Shown here: in pieces, positions 34,458 through 43,222 of the stretch
Position numbering within the stretch: the first letter of the stretch is position 1
Layout: each line of letters opens with the position of its first letter
Position numbers and translations under genes: made by a program
Source of the DNA: DAOUAM01 sp034433305
Lineage (GTDB): Bacteria > Chloroflexota > Dehalococcoidia > Lucifugimonadales > DAOUAM01
Assembly (NCBI GenBank): GCA_034433305.1
Contig: DAOUAM010000063.1
Coordinates: forward strand, 1 to 64,000
Reading direction: 5' to 3'
DNA: 64,000 nucleotides
The notes under the pieces: model-generated
The model's input: the letters and a program-made list of their open reading frames with translations, nothing else
Databases searched by the model: none
Told to the model about the DNA's origin: nothing

Positions 34458-34728
34458 CGGAGTGCGCAACCACCATCGGGTCACTGGAGCATACACCGGG
34501 CCGGGAACAAAAGCAATCTCCGGCCCGCCTGTCGCCACCTGGCAGGGATTTTCGCATCTCACCGGCGGCCGGCGAAAGGGGAAAGGCGCTGTGATTGCGT
34601 AAAGATACGCGAGGGAATTGAAGGCTTGCCTGCATGCTCCATGGCGCGGACTACCTTTATGCTGTCGGCAAGAGTAGGCGGCAAAGGACTTTGTAGGCCT
34701 CAGCCAGTTGGTGTCAGGGGGGAACGCG

Positions 34729-35181
34729 GTGTCGAACAACGTCAAGCGGCCGCTGGTCCTGGTGATCGAGGACGACGTGGCTATCAGTGAAATCGTAAAG
34801 CGGGCACTGGAGGAACATGGGTATTCAGTCCACACCGCCGCCAACGGCAGGGAGGGGCTGGAGGAGTTCTTCCTGCTGATGCCAGACCTCATCGTCCTGG
34901 ACATGAAGATGCCAGTGATGAATGGCTGGGAGACACTGGGCAGGCTGCGCCAGATTTCCGACTGCCCGGTGCTGATCCTCACCTGTCTGAGCGATACTGC
35001 CGACGTGGTGAGCGGCCTGGAGCTGGGCGCCGATGACTACCTGGTGAAGCCCTTCGGCATACAAGAACTAATCGCCAGGGTGAATAAGGTCTTGCGCAGG
35101 GCCAACTCAGTCCCGGCGGGCCGCGCCTTCCGCTCCGGCAACCACGCCCTGGCCGTGGAGGTCGAGGAGGACGAGGTCTAA
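34729..35181 (+). CDS. Stand-alone response-regulator receiver protein
   Basis: 150 residues from GTG 34729, which has GGGGGG six bases upstream (an in-frame TTG at 34708 is less likely). The receiver domain is complete: VIEDD acidic pair, phospho-acceptor Asp in IVLDMKMPVMNG, Thr in LILTC and Lys in DDYLVKPFG. After about residue 122 there is only a short tail and no DNA-binding output domain, so it must act through protein contacts (CheY-like or phosphorelay). No kinase is adjacent. Confidence 0.87.
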   Translation: MSNNVKRPLVLVIEDDVAISEIVKRALEEHGYSVHTAANGREGLEEFFLLMPDLIVLDMKMPVMNGWETLGRLRQISDCPVLILTCLSDTADVVSGLELGADDYLVKPFGIQELIARVNKVLRRANSVPAGRAFRSGNHALAVEVEEDEV

Positions 35182-35208
35182 AGTCTCTCTGGCATTCCGG
35201 CTCTTGTG

Positions 35209-35240
35209 ACACAGGGGCGGCCATCTGGTCGCCCCTGTGT
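35209..35240 (+). terminator. Terminator after the receiver gene
   Basis: ACACAGGGGCG (35209-35219) pairs perfectly with CGCCCCTGTGT (35230-35240), about 28 bases past the stop codon. The downstream tract GCTTTG is only moderately T-rich. Confidence 0.7.
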
Positions 35241-35319
35241 GCTTTGTGGACGGTCGTCGCCGCCTGACCCTCCGGCCCGCCGCCAGAGGGCCGAGCGGTC
35301 TTTAATGTCGGTATGCCAG

Positions 35320-36435
35320 CTACGGAGTCACGATGGCCCGCGTCACCTGGAAGTCCCTGGCCTTGCCAGCCCACTCCGCCGCCTCGAAGGCCTCGTTGAT
35401 CCTCTCCAGGGGGTACCTGTTGGACACGATGTTCAGCAGGTCGTACCTGTGCTTCTTCTGGACAAGGAAATCCAGTGCCGCCGGGATTATCCAGGGGTTG
35501 TAGTGGGTAACGCCGACTATGCGCTGCTGACTGGAGATGAGGGCCGTCACGTCCAGATTGACCTGCGCCCCGGCGATGTTGCCGATGGTGATATAGGTGC
35601 CGCCCTTGCGCAGCATGCCCAGGCCCTCGTAGAACACCTGGGGCACGCCCACCACCTCCACCACCAGATCGGCGCCGATGCCGCTCGTCAGGTCCTTCAC
35701 TCGCTGGACGCGCTGCTCGGGAGTGGCCAGCTCGTTGATGTCTATGGTGTGAGTCGCGCCGCAGCGCCTGACCAGCTCCAGGCGGGAGAGCTTGCCATCT
35801 ATGGAGATGACCTTCCCCGCGCCCAGGTCGTTGGCGATAGCCGCGGCGTAGATACCCAGGCCGCCGGCGCCCTGGACTACTACCGTGTCGCCGGTCTTGA
35901 CCCCGACCTGGTTGAGGGCGAAGGTCACCTGGGCCATGGCGCAGTTGACGGGGGCCACGGCGTCGTCGGGTAGCTCGTCTGGCACCTTGAACACGAAGTG
36001 CCCGGGCTGAAGGTAGAAGTACTCGGCGAAGCCGCCGTCGCAGTAGGGGTACTCCTTGAAGGTGTAGATGATGTTCCTGCGGAACCTGTACTGGCAGACG
36101 TTCAGCTCCCCGCGGACGCAATGGTAACAGCGCATGCAGGGGAAGATGAAGGGGAAGGCCACCCTGTCGCCCTCCTTGAGCGGCCGGCGCAGCGAGTCGG
36201 TGGTGACGCCCTTGCCCAGCTTGTAAACGCGCCCGCAGAACTCGTGGCCGGTTATGCGGGGCAGCCTGTCCTCGGGGAACTTGCTGTCTCCGCGCCAGTA
36301 GTGCAGGTCCGAGCCACAGATGGACGCCGCCGTGACCCGCACCAGGACGCCGCCTGGCTCTACCTCGGGCGTGGGCAGCTCCTCGATAGTGAAGCCCCTT
36401 TCCAGTCCCTGGTAGAGCGCCGTCTTGCCTTTCAC
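35320..36435 (-). CDS. Zinc-dependent alcohol dehydrogenase (MDR family)
   Basis: 371 residues from GTG 36435, chosen because AGGAGG sits six bases upstream; the frame itself is open to 36621. Medium-chain dehydrogenase layout: catalytic zinc ligands in ASICGSDLHYW and GHEFCG, structural zinc Cys cluster CMRCYHCVRGELNVC, and the Rossmann motif VVQGAGGLGIYAAAIA. It is close to threonine/sorbitol-type and to enzymes of aromatic or secondary alcohol catabolism, but substrate specificity is open. The promoter at 36470-36498 supports the GTG start. Confidence 0.87.
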   Translation of the reverse strand: MKGKTALYQGLERGFTIEELPTPEVEPGGVLVRVTAASICGSDLHYWRGDSKFPEDRLPRITGHEFCGRVYKLGKGVTTDSLRRPLKEGDRVAFPFIFPCMRCYHCVRGELNVCQYRFRRNIIYTFKEYPYCDGGFAEYFYLQPGHFVFKVPDELPDDAVAPVNCAMAQVTFALNQVGVKTGDTVVVQGAGGLGIYAAAIANDLGAGKVISIDGKLSRLELVRRCGATHTIDINELATPEQRVQRVKDLTSGIGADLVVEVVGVPQVFYEGLGMLRKGGTYITIGNIAGAQVNLDVTALISSQQRIVGVTHYNPWIIPAALDFLVQKKHRYDLLNIVSNRYPLERINEAFEAAEWAGKARDFQVTRAIVTP

Positions 36436-36469
36436 ACCCTTCCTCCTGTGGTAGTGCAATGTCGCGTGT

Positions 36470-36498
36470 ATTGTACACCCGCAGAAGTTGAGTGTCAG
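36470..36498 (-). promoter_or_regulatory. Promoter of the alcohol dehydrogenase gene
   Basis: CTGACA (36493-36498) and TACAAT (36470-36475) on the minus strand, separated by exactly 17 bases, with the GTG start 35 bases further on. Confidence 0.65.
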
Positions 36499-36913
36499 CC
36501 CGCGCAGCCAGAGCCAGGAAGATGCCGTTGGGAATGCCAACCGGACAAGCAAGGGCGACTCTGGCCGGGGGTGAGGTACGCGAGGCTGAATCGCAGGAAC
36601 CTTCCTGGAGTTGACAGTCATGTTAGGGGGCTGAAATCAGTCCGCTCATGAGGCTTTCCAGGACCGGGGGCGCCGACATCCAACCCCACCTGCGGCATGC
36701 GCAGCGGCCGGGCGCTGACTTCCGTCAACCAGGCGCCCCGGCTTGCTGTCTTTCCCGGCCTTGCCACAGTCCTTGCAGTCTCCGAATTTGACACGCCGGG
36801 CGACAGCCCACGCGATGTGCCGGATTCACGGCTGCGGGGACTCTACTTGAGAAGGGGCACAGACTGGCATACACACTTTGGGGGCAGCAGGTATAAACGG
36901 GGCGTTGAAGGAC
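36499..36913. other. Non-coding stretch, nothing recognised
   Basis: Between the alcohol dehydrogenase promoter and the tRNA terminator I find no gene with family motifs, no good hairpin and no inverted-repeat element. Confidence 0.4.
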
Positions 36914-36948
36914 GAAAAATCAGGCCGGTAGATATGACCACCGGCCTG
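36914..36948 (-). terminator. Terminator of the Leu-Cys tRNA transcript
   Basis: CAGGCCGGT (36921-36929) pairs with ACCGGCCTG (36940-36948). On the minus strand the hairpin is followed by ATTTTTC, about 20 bases past the tRNA-Cys 3' end. Confidence 0.85.
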
Positions 36949-36968
36949 TCTATCACTGGCTAAAAGGT

Positions 36969-37045
36969 TGGAGGCGACGGGCGGATTCGAACCGCCGGAT
37001 AGGGGTTTTGCAGACCCCCGCCTTAGGCCTCTTGGCTACGTCGCC
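36969..37045 (-). tRNA. tRNA-Cys (GCA)
   Basis: 77 bases including encoded CCA. The acceptor arms GGCGACG and CGTCGCC pair fully, the T loop reads TTCGAAT and the anticodon loop CTGCAAA gives anticodon GCA (complement of 37009-37011). It shares a transcript with tRNA-Leu 15 bases upstream. Confidence 0.95.
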
Positions 37046-37060
37046 ATAGCGGGACTTGTG

Positions 37061-37148
37061 TGGTGCCGAGGAGGAGACTCGAACTCCTACAGCCTAAGCG
37101 GCCACAGCGCCCTCAACGCTGCGTGTCTGCCAGTTCCACCACCTCGGC
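37061..37148 (-). tRNA. tRNA-Leu (GAG)
   Basis: 88 bases with encoded CCA and a long class II variable arm. The acceptor GCCGAGG pairs with CCTCGGC, the T loop is TTCGAGT and the anticodon loop TTGAGGG gives GAG, reading CUC/CUU codons. Confidence 0.95.
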
Positions 37149-37184
37149 TGGAAGGGCCAGAGCTGGACTCCAGCTACCCGAACC

Positions 37185-37214
37185 ATTATAGCGAAAGGCC
37201 AGCGTTTTTGTCCA
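37185..37214 (-). promoter_or_regulatory. tRNA promoter
   Basis: TGGACA (37209-37214), 18-base spacer, TATAAT (37185-37190) on the minus strand, about 37 bases upstream of the tRNA-Leu 5' end. Confidence 0.75.
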
Positions 37215-37229
37215 CACGCGCGCTGGCCA

Positions 37230-38417
37230 TCACTGGTGCGCCCGGCCAGCATAGGGGTACCGTGGCACCAGCAGGTCACCCTGGGCGAAGCGGCCCAGCC
37301 GGAACTGTCGGATGTCATAGTCCCTGCACCGGCCCTCCATGACGAACTCGGCCATCATGCGGCCCACCACAGGGGAGAGCTTGAACCCGTGACCGCTGAA
37401 GCCCACCGCCCAGTACAGGCCATCCACCACGGCGGAGCGGTCCAGGACCGGGTTGCCGTCGGGCGTCAGGTCGTACAGGGAGGCATAGCCACCCCGGCAG
37501 GTAGCGGCGTCGAAGGCGGGAAAGCGCCGGCGGGCACGCTCCCAGAACTTCACTATCACGTCATGGTCGGCATTGAGGCCGAAGGTGTTGGGATTGACCG
37601 TCTCCGCCAGGTCCTCCGGCGACTCGCCGCCCACCAGCGTGCAGTGGCCGGCGTCAACGCGGAAGTAGGCCCCGGTGAGGTAGTCAATGACGTTGACCGT
37701 CAGCGCCTCCAGCGCCGGCGGCCGGCGCAGGTTGACCATCTGGACGCGCACCGGCCGGAAGGGCACGACCTCGCCCACCATGCCACCCACCAGGTTGCCC
37801 CAGGCGCCGGCGGCGTTGACGGCGTTCCGGGTCTCGATGACGCCGCCAGCGGTGACGACGCCAGCCAGCCTGCCGTTCTTCACCTGGAGGCCAACCGCAG
37901 GCGTGCCCGTCAGCACCTCGGCGCCGTGCCGTCGCGCCTGGTCGGCATAGGCGTAGGTGGTGGCGACGGGGTCGGCGTAGCCCGACTCCGGCTCCCACAC
38001 GCCGATGGCGATGTCGTCCAGGGCGGCCTGGGGCAGCAGCTCCCTGGCCTCGTCGCGGGAGATAGTGCGGATGTTGACGCCCAACTCACGGTTCATGGCG
38101 ACGTTGGCCTCCACGGCAGCCCTGTCGCCCTCTCCGAAGAGCAGCACCCGCCCCGTCTGCTGAAAGCGGGCGTCGCCCCCGATGGCATCGCGGAAGTTGT
38201 GGAAGATGCGGCTGGACTCCTGGGCCATGCGCACCAGGGTAGGGTGGAGGTAGTGCTCCCTGACCATGGCGCCAGACCTGCCCGTGGCGCCCGATGCCAG
38301 GTGTCCCTTCTCCAGCAGCACCACTCTGCCGGCGCCGCGCCTGGCCAGGTGCATGGCTATGCTGGCGCCGTTGACGCCGCCGCCGATGACCACCACGTCA
38401 GCCGTCTTGCCTACCAT
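37230..38417 (-). CDS. FAD-dependent amino acid/sarcosine oxidase-like oxidoreductase (DAO family)
   Basis: 395 residues. The N-terminal VVVIGGGVNGASIAMHLARRG is the FAD dinucleotide fold; LEKGHLASGATGRSGAMVREHY is the region near the flavin in sarcosine oxidase beta-type enzymes, and the C-terminal GLYWAVGFSGHGFKLSPVVGR is the second FAD-contact motif of this family. It should oxidise a secondary or primary amine or amino acid; substrate unknown. AGGAGG lies nine bases before ATG 38417. A -10 TATAAT (38449-38454) lies just upstream. Confidence 0.85.
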   Translation of the reverse strand: MVGKTADVVVIGGGVNGASIAMHLARRGAGRVVLLEKGHLASGATGRSGAMVREHYLHPTLVRMAQESSRIFHNFRDAIGGDARFQQTGRVLLFGEGDRAAVEANVAMNRELGVNIRTISRDEARELLPQAALDDIAIGVWEPESGYADPVATTYAYADQARRHGAEVLTGTPAVGLQVKNGRLAGVVTAGGVIETRNAVNAAGAWGNLVGGMVGEVVPFRPVRVQMVNLRRPPALEALTVNVIDYLTGAYFRVDAGHCTLVGGESPEDLAETVNPNTFGLNADHDVIVKFWERARRRFPAFDAATCRGGYASLYDLTPDGNPVLDRSAVVDGLYWAVGFSGHGFKLSPVVGRMMAEFVMEGRCRDYDIRQFRLGRFAQGDLLVPRYPYAGRAHQ

Positions 38418-38668
38418 AGCCGTGACCTCCTACCGGGCATCGCGCTGCATTATACCAGGCGCGGGCCCTGCTGGCGGTTTACAGCGGTCATAGAAGCGAG
38501 TATTCTATCAATCAATCTCCTGCAAGTCTGGGCGAGGCCAGCATCTCTACGGAAGAGAAGTCGCAGCCAGTTAGCAAAGCCAGGGACAGCCAGAAGAGAC
38601 ATGGGTTCCCTGGGGGAATAACCAGGCTATCCACCTTTGACTCCCTGCATATCCGGGACTACCGCCTG

Positions 38669-39871
38669 TTGTGGCTGGGCCAGGTATGCACCAGCATGGG
38701 CCAATGGATGGACCAGGTGGCCCGAGGCTACCTTATCTACCAGATTACCGGGTCGGCCCTGAAACTGGGCATAGCCACGGCCATGCGTGGGCTGCCTCTT
38801 CTGTTCTTTGGCATCATCGCCGGCGCGGTAGCCGACAGGTACGGGCGCAAGGCCCAGCTAGTAATAGCCCAGGTCACCAACGGGCTATTGAACATTACCC
38901 TCGCCAGCCTGGTGCTGACCCACAGGGTGCAGCCCTGGCACGTGTACGTCACCGGCTTTCTGGCTGGGACAGTGCAGGCATTCCAGCAGCCTGCCCGACA
39001 GGCCCTGATCAGCGATATGGTGGGCAACAGGTACCTGATGAACGCCCTGGCCCTCAACTCTGTGGCCCTTAACGGTTCCCGGACCATAGGGCCGGCCATT
39101 GCAGGCCTGCTTATCGCCCTCGTGGGCGTGGACGGCTCCTACTTTGCTCAGGCTGCCCTGTACCTGTTCGCCACGGTCTGGACAATCCAGATGGTCGTTC
39201 CACCACCCCGTGATACAGGCCAGCGTCGGGCCAGGCAGTCCTTCGTCTCGGACATTAAAGGCGGGCTTGGCTACGTGGCGACTGACCCCAATATCCGAAT
39301 CCTCATGTTGCTGGCCCTGGTGCCCATTACCCTGGCCATGCCCTATACCAGTCTGATGCCTGTATTTGCCAGGGACGTGCTCCACGGCGGCGCGGGAATC
39401 CAGGGCTTGCTGCTCACCTGCGTGGGCCTTGGCGCCCTGGGCGGCGCTCTGGTAGTGGCCTCCATGCGCAGGAGCAACGGCTACGGCTGGACGGTCGCGG
39501 CCGGTGCCGCGGTCTTCGGGGCCTTCCTCATGGCCTTCTCCGAGTCCAGGTGGGTGGCCGTGTCTGCGCTCCTGGCGGCAGCCGTGGGCGTATTCAGCGT
39601 TGTCTACCAGACCCAGAACCAGACGCTGCTGCAGGTCCTGGCACCCAGGAACATGCGTGGGCGGGTGATGAGCATTTACCTGTTGAACCGAGGCCTGGTG
39701 CCCCTCGGCTCACTGCTGGCCGGCGCCCTGGCCTCAGCCTATGGCGGGCCACGGGCGCTGCTCATAATGAGCGGCGCTTCCGTGGGAGTAGTAACGCTGC
39801 TGATGCTCATGAGCCCGGGCTTCGTTCATCTGCGAGTCCCCCTCGAGGGCGAAGCCCAGGGCCACGTCTGA
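38669..39871 (+). CDS. MFS transporter (EntS-like MFS_3), start disrupted by a G-run frameshift
   Basis: About 400 residues visible from TTG 38669, with twelve predicted helices, the MFS loop DRYGRKAQ between helices 2 and 3 and SDMVGNRYLMNALALNS, as in EntS-like exporters. The conserved N-terminus (DSLHIRDYRLLWLGQ) begins upstream of this TTG, yet the frame back to the stop at 38423 has no ATG, GTG or TTG. ATG 38601 encodes MGSLGE then TAA; one extra G in the GGGGG run 38612-38616 would join it to the frame as MGSLGGITRLSTFDSLHIRD. So either the sequence lacks one G, or the gene is switched by slippage. Substrate unknown. Confidence 0.8.
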   Translation: MWLGQVCTSMGQWMDQVARGYLIYQITGSALKLGIATAMRGLPLLFFGIIAGAVADRYGRKAQLVIAQVTNGLLNITLASLVLTHRVQPWHVYVTGFLAGTVQAFQQPARQALISDMVGNRYLMNALALNSVALNGSRTIGPAIAGLLIALVGVDGSYFAQAALYLFATVWTIQMVVPPPRDTGQRRARQSFVSDIKGGLGYVATDPNIRILMLLALVPITLAMPYTSLMPVFARDVLHGGAGIQGLLLTCVGLGALGGALVVASMRRSNGYGWTVAAGAAVFGAFLMAFSESRWVAVSALLAAAVGVFSVVYQTQNQTLLQVLAPRNMRGRVMSIYLLNRGLVPLGSLLAGALASAYGGPRALLIMSGASVGVVTLLMLMSPGFVHLRVPLEGEAQGHV

Positions 39872-39929
39872 TCCGTGCTATTCCGTCGGGCTTGCCCGGG
39901 AAGTACGCTCGACACTCCAGAGGTGCTAT

Positions 39930-40655
39930 ATGCCAGAGTTGCCACCGATACCCGATGAGACGCTGAAGGTGCTGCGGGAGGTACCCACGCAGACGCTCAT
40001 AGATGCCCTTTGGGTGAAGGGCTGGCCCATGACGTACATCGAGGGCGCGCGGCCCCTGCAACCAGGCCAGAAGATGGCCGGCCGCGCCGTGACTCTCCGC
40101 TTCGTCCCCCACAGGCCCGACCTGGCCGCCGACAAGCCCAAGGGCGATAAGTCCGCCGAGTACGTAGCCATCGAGCTGTGCGGCCCCGGCGAGGTACTGG
40201 TCATTGACGCCATGGGCTGGAAGTACAGCTCCATAGGCGGGGACATCAAGTTCATGCGCCTGAAGCAGCGCAACGCCGGCGGACTGGTGACTGACGGCGC
40301 TGTCCGCGACAGCAAGGCGCTGAAGGAGTACGGCTTCCCTGTGTACTGCGCCAGCACCACGGCCAAGCAAGGCCCCGCCGAGTTCTGGCCCTGGCAGGTC
40401 AACGACTGCATCCAGTGTGGCCGGGTGCTGGTGCGCCCGGGCGACGCCGTGGTGGGCGACGATGACGGCGTCGTGGTGGTGCCCAGGAGCATGGTGGACG
40501 AGGTGATAGACATCGCCCACGAGCGCGAGGCCGTGGAGGAGGTCATCAAGGCCCAGCTAGAGGTAGAACAGTGCTCGCCGGGCAAGTACTACCCCTTCAA
40601 CGACCTCACCTGGAAGCTCTACGAGCAGAAGACCGGCAAGAAGCGCCGCCATTAG
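39930..40655 (+). CDS. RraA-like / HMG-CHA aldolase family protein
   Basis: 241 residues of the RraA fold. The signature GGLVTDGAVRDSKAL contains the Arg-Asp pair that binds metal and substrate in 4-hydroxy-4-methyl-2-oxoglutarate/4-carboxy-4-hydroxy-2-oxoadipate aldolases; the usual GGDIKFM glycine loop and VVGDDDGVVVVP are also present. These enzymes cleave pyruvate from branched keto acids in aromatic catabolism; others inhibit RNase E. With no RNase E context, and catabolic neighbours, the aldolase reading is favoured. It follows the MFS gene by 58 bases. Confidence 0.82.
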   Translation: MPELPPIPDETLKVLREVPTQTLIDALWVKGWPMTYIEGARPLQPGQKMAGRAVTLRFVPHRPDLAADKPKGDKSAEYVAIELCGPGEVLVIDAMGWKYSSIGGDIKFMRLKQRNAGGLVTDGAVRDSKALKEYGFPVYCASTTAKQGPAEFWPWQVNDCIQCGRVLVRPGDAVVGDDDGVVVVPRSMVDEVIDIAHEREAVEEVIKAQLEVEQCSPGKYYPFNDLTWKLYEQKTGKKRRH

Positions 40656-40669
40656 GCCCTGGCCTCCCG

Positions 40670-41470
40670 TCAGTCCATCCGGGAGCCGCCGTTGACGTTG
40701 ATGGCCTGGCCCGTGATGTTGCGGGCATAGTCCGAGGCCAGGAAGGCCGCCAGGTTGCCGATGTCCTCCGGGGTCTGCTCCCGCTTCAGGGGCACGCGCT
40801 CCTCCACGGTGCGCTCGAATAGCTGCCGGGGCGTCAGCCCCTGGGCATTTTCCGGCGAGATGCTGCGCCGGTAGGCTATCCTCTCCCACATGGGCGTCCA
40901 CAGCAGGCCGGGGCATATGGCGTTGACGTTGATGTTATAGGGCGCCAGCTCCAGCGCGCAGGCCTGGGTCAGGCTGATGACTCCCGCCTTGGACACGCCG
41001 TAGGGCGGATTGCCCGGGTTGCCCTGCCTGCCGGCGCCCGACGAGATGTTCACGATCTTGCCGTAGCGCGCCTCCTTCATGTGGCGCGCCACGGCGTCGG
41101 TCACCCGGGCTATGCCCTTGACGTTGACCTCGTATATCAGGTCCCAGTCCTCCTCGCTGGACCGCTCCCGCTGCTCCCACCCCGGCGCGGCAATAACGCC
41201 CGCGTTGTTGACCAGGATATCTATCCTGCCCCAATGGGCGGCAACCTCCGCGACGAAGCCGTCCACCGACTCCTGTCTGGTCACGTCCAGGTAGAGGGCC
41301 AGGGAGCGCCTTCCCAGGGCCGCCACCTCGGCGGCGACGGCCTCGGCGTCTTTGACGTTCAGGTCCCCTACAGCCACGTCCGCGCCGTGCCGCGCCAGCA
41401 CCAGGGCAATGCCCCGCCCGATGCCCCTGCCTCCACCGGTCACTATGGCTACCTTGCCAGAAACGTCCAT
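40670..41470 (-). CDS. Short-chain dehydrogenase/reductase (SDR)
   Basis: 266 residues of the classical SDR family: cofactor motif VTGGGRGIGRG, VNNAGVI, catalytic Ser in IVNISSGAG and Tyr-Lys in YGVSKAG, then the C-terminal ITGQAINVNGGSRMD of the FabG-like group. It reduces a carbonyl or oxidises an alcohol with NAD(P)H; the substrate is unknown. It is convergent with the RraA-like gene and divergent from tpx. A -10 TATAAT (41513-41518) lies upstream. Confidence 0.87.
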   Translation of the reverse strand: MDVSGKVAIVTGGGRGIGRGIALVLARHGADVAVGDLNVKDAEAVAAEVAALGRRSLALYLDVTRQESVDGFVAEVAAHWGRIDILVNNAGVIAAPGWEQRERSSEEDWDLIYEVNVKGIARVTDAVARHMKEARYGKIVNISSGAGRQGNPGNPPYGVSKAGVISLTQACALELAPYNINVNAICPGLLWTPMWERIAYRRSISPENAQGLTPRQLFERTVEERVPLKREQTPEDIGNLAAFLASDYARNITGQAINVNGGSRMD

Positions 41471-41528
41471 GGCCTACCTCCCGCTATCCAGGCCGCCGGC
41501 CTGTGGCACCGCATTATAGCACGGCGGT

Positions 41529-41557
41529 TTGACTTCCTTGCCTGGCTTCCTGATAAT
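41529..41557 (+). promoter_or_regulatory. tpx promoter
   Basis: TTGACT (41529-41534), 17 bases, GATAAT (41552-41557), about 60 bases before the tpx start. Confidence 0.65.
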
Positions 41558-41615
41558 ATCCTTGCTTCGCTTTCCCTGCTTCATGAGCTAAATAGCCGTA
41601 AAAGGAGGAGCCGGC

Positions 41616-42143
41616 ATGCCACTGCCAGAACGCAAAGGCGTTTATGCCCTGAGAGATACCCAGTTCACTCTCATAGGCCCGGAGATCAAAGTCGGACAGA
41701 AGGCCCCCAACTTCACGGTGCTGGCCAAGGGGTTCAAGCCCGTCACGCTGGCAGACAGCAAGGGCAAGGTGCGCATCCTGGCCGCGTTGCCCTCCCTGGA
41801 GACAGGGGTCTGCACCGAGGAGACCAAGAGGTTCAACCAGATGGCCGCCGAGCTTCCTGAAAGCATCACCATCCTGGCCATCAGCATGGACACGCCCTTC
41901 ACCCAGGACAAGTGGTGTGGCGCTAACAACGTCAACAAAGTGACCACGGTATCAGACCTGCGAGACAGGGAGTTCGGCCACAACTACGGCGTGTACGTGA
42001 AGGAGACCGGGCTGCTGGCCCGCGCCGTTTTTGTGGTGGACAAGAACGACATCGTTCGCCACGTGGAGTACATGCCTCAGATGCCGCAAATGCCCAACCT
42101 GGATGCCGCGGTCAGCGCGGCCAGGAAGGCGGCCAGCGCCTGA
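41616..42143 (+). CDS. tpx: Thiol peroxidase (Tpx-type peroxiredoxin)
   Basis: 175 residues. It reduces hydroperoxides with thioredoxin. The peroxidatic Cys is in LPSLETGVCTEETKRFNQMA and the resolving Cys in DKWCGANN, the atypical two-Cys spacing of Tpx; SDLRDREFGHNYGVYVKETG and LARAVFVVDKNDIVRHVEY complete the family pattern. ATG at 41616 follows AAGGAGGAG. Confidence 0.95.
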   Translation: MPLPERKGVYALRDTQFTLIGPEIKVGQKAPNFTVLAKGFKPVTLADSKGKVRILAALPSLETGVCTEETKRFNQMAAELPESITILAISMDTPFTQDKWCGANNVNKVTTVSDLRDREFGHNYGVYVKETGLLARAVFVVDKNDIVRHVEYMPQMPQMPNLDAAVSAARKAASA

Positions 42144-42396
42144 TGGCTGGAAGCTGGACTGGCCTTCACGCATGGGCCAGCCTTGCCAGGCACCACCACA
42201 ACCCCTTCACATAAGCGGGCAAAAAGGTCGCGTCATGTACGTGGCGGCTGCTCAGCCCCTGGCCGGGCGGGCGGCCGCCACGTCTGTCATGGGGCTGTCC
42301 AGGACGTGGCGATTCGCATTGACAATGCCTCCAGCCCGGTGTTAGCTTACACCTCACAGGGCTAAAGGCCGCTACCAAGGCACAGGAGCCAGGACC
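42144..42396. other. Intergenic region with hairpin and promoter
   Basis: A 10-bp stem, ACGTGGCGGC (42239-42248) with GCCGCCACGT (42274-42283), lies about 95 bases past tpx but has no T run. TTGACA (42319-42324) with TTAGCT (42342-42347) at 17-base spacing is a possible promoter for the epimerase gene. Confidence 0.45.
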
Positions 42397-43149
42397 GTGA
42401 AAAAGGTACTGATAACCGGCATGAGCGGACTCATCGGCGGCCTGCTGAGGCGGCACCTGGAGGGCCTGGGCAGGTACGAGCTGAGCGCCCTGAACCGCCG
42501 GCCCATAGAGGGCGTGGAATGCTTCCAGGCCGACATCTCCGACCTGGAGGCCATCAAGCCCGCCTTCGTGGGCAAGGACGTGGCGGTGCACCTGGCGGGC
42601 TACGTGGGCGGCGAGCACTGGGAGCCGCTGCTGCGCACCAACGTCATCGGCACCTACAATGTCTTCGAGGCTGCCAGGCTGGCCGGGGTCAAGCGCGTCG
42701 TCTTCGCCAGCAGCGGCAACGTCATAAGAGGCTGGGACAGGGTGCCGCCCTACGATGCCATCGTCGCCGGCCGCTACGAGGACGTGCCTCCCACGTGGCG
42801 CAGGCTCACCCACGACATGACCTGGCCCCTGGGCCTCTACGGCGTCAGCAAGGTGTGGGGCGAGGCCCTGGGCCGCCACTTCGCCGATGCCTATGGCCTG
42901 TCCGTCCTGTGCGTCCGCATTGGCTCGGTGCGGCCCGAGGACAGGCCCATGACAGTCCGGGAGTCCGCCACCTACCTGAGCCACCGGGACGTGGTGCAGG
43001 TGCTGGAGAGGTGCATCGAGGCACCAGACGACCTGCGCTACGACATCTTCTTCGCTACCTCCTATAACCGCTGGGGCTACCGCGACCTGGAGCACACGCG
43101 CCAGGTGCTGGGCTACGTCCCCCAGGACTCGGCGGAGGCGTTCCGGTAG
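42397..43149 (+). CDS. NAD-dependent epimerase/dehydratase (uronate dehydrogenase-like)
   Basis: 250 residues of the extended SDR family. It has the NAD motif ITGMSGLIGG, a Ser-rich VVFASSGNVI, the catalytic YGVSKVWGE (Tyr and Lys) and the substrate-side VLCVRIGSV. The short length and the absence of a large sugar-nucleotide domain are more like uronate dehydrogenase than UDP-glucose epimerase. GTG 42397 is the start, with AGGAG nine bases upstream. It is followed on the same strand by the formamidase-like gene. Confidence 0.8.
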   Translation: MKKVLITGMSGLIGGLLRRHLEGLGRYELSALNRRPIEGVECFQADISDLEAIKPAFVGKDVAVHLAGYVGGEHWEPLLRTNVIGTYNVFEAARLAGVKRVVFASSGNVIRGWDRVPPYDAIVAGRYEDVPPTWRRLTHDMTWPLGLYGVSKVWGEALGRHFADAYGLSVLCVRIGSVRPEDRPMTVRESATYLSHRDVVQVLERCIEAPDDLRYDIFFATSYNRWGYRDLEHTRQVLGYVPQDSAEAFR

Positions 43150-43222
43150 CGCTTCGCCTGGCACTCCAGCGGAATGTCGCAGGTCCTGTCCATCACTGGA
43201 ATGACTTCTCAGGAGCGCAGGC

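Noticed and set aside
42239..42283. Hairpin after tpx as intrinsic terminator
   Set aside because: Good 10-bp stem but a long loop and no T run; kept only as an intergenic note.
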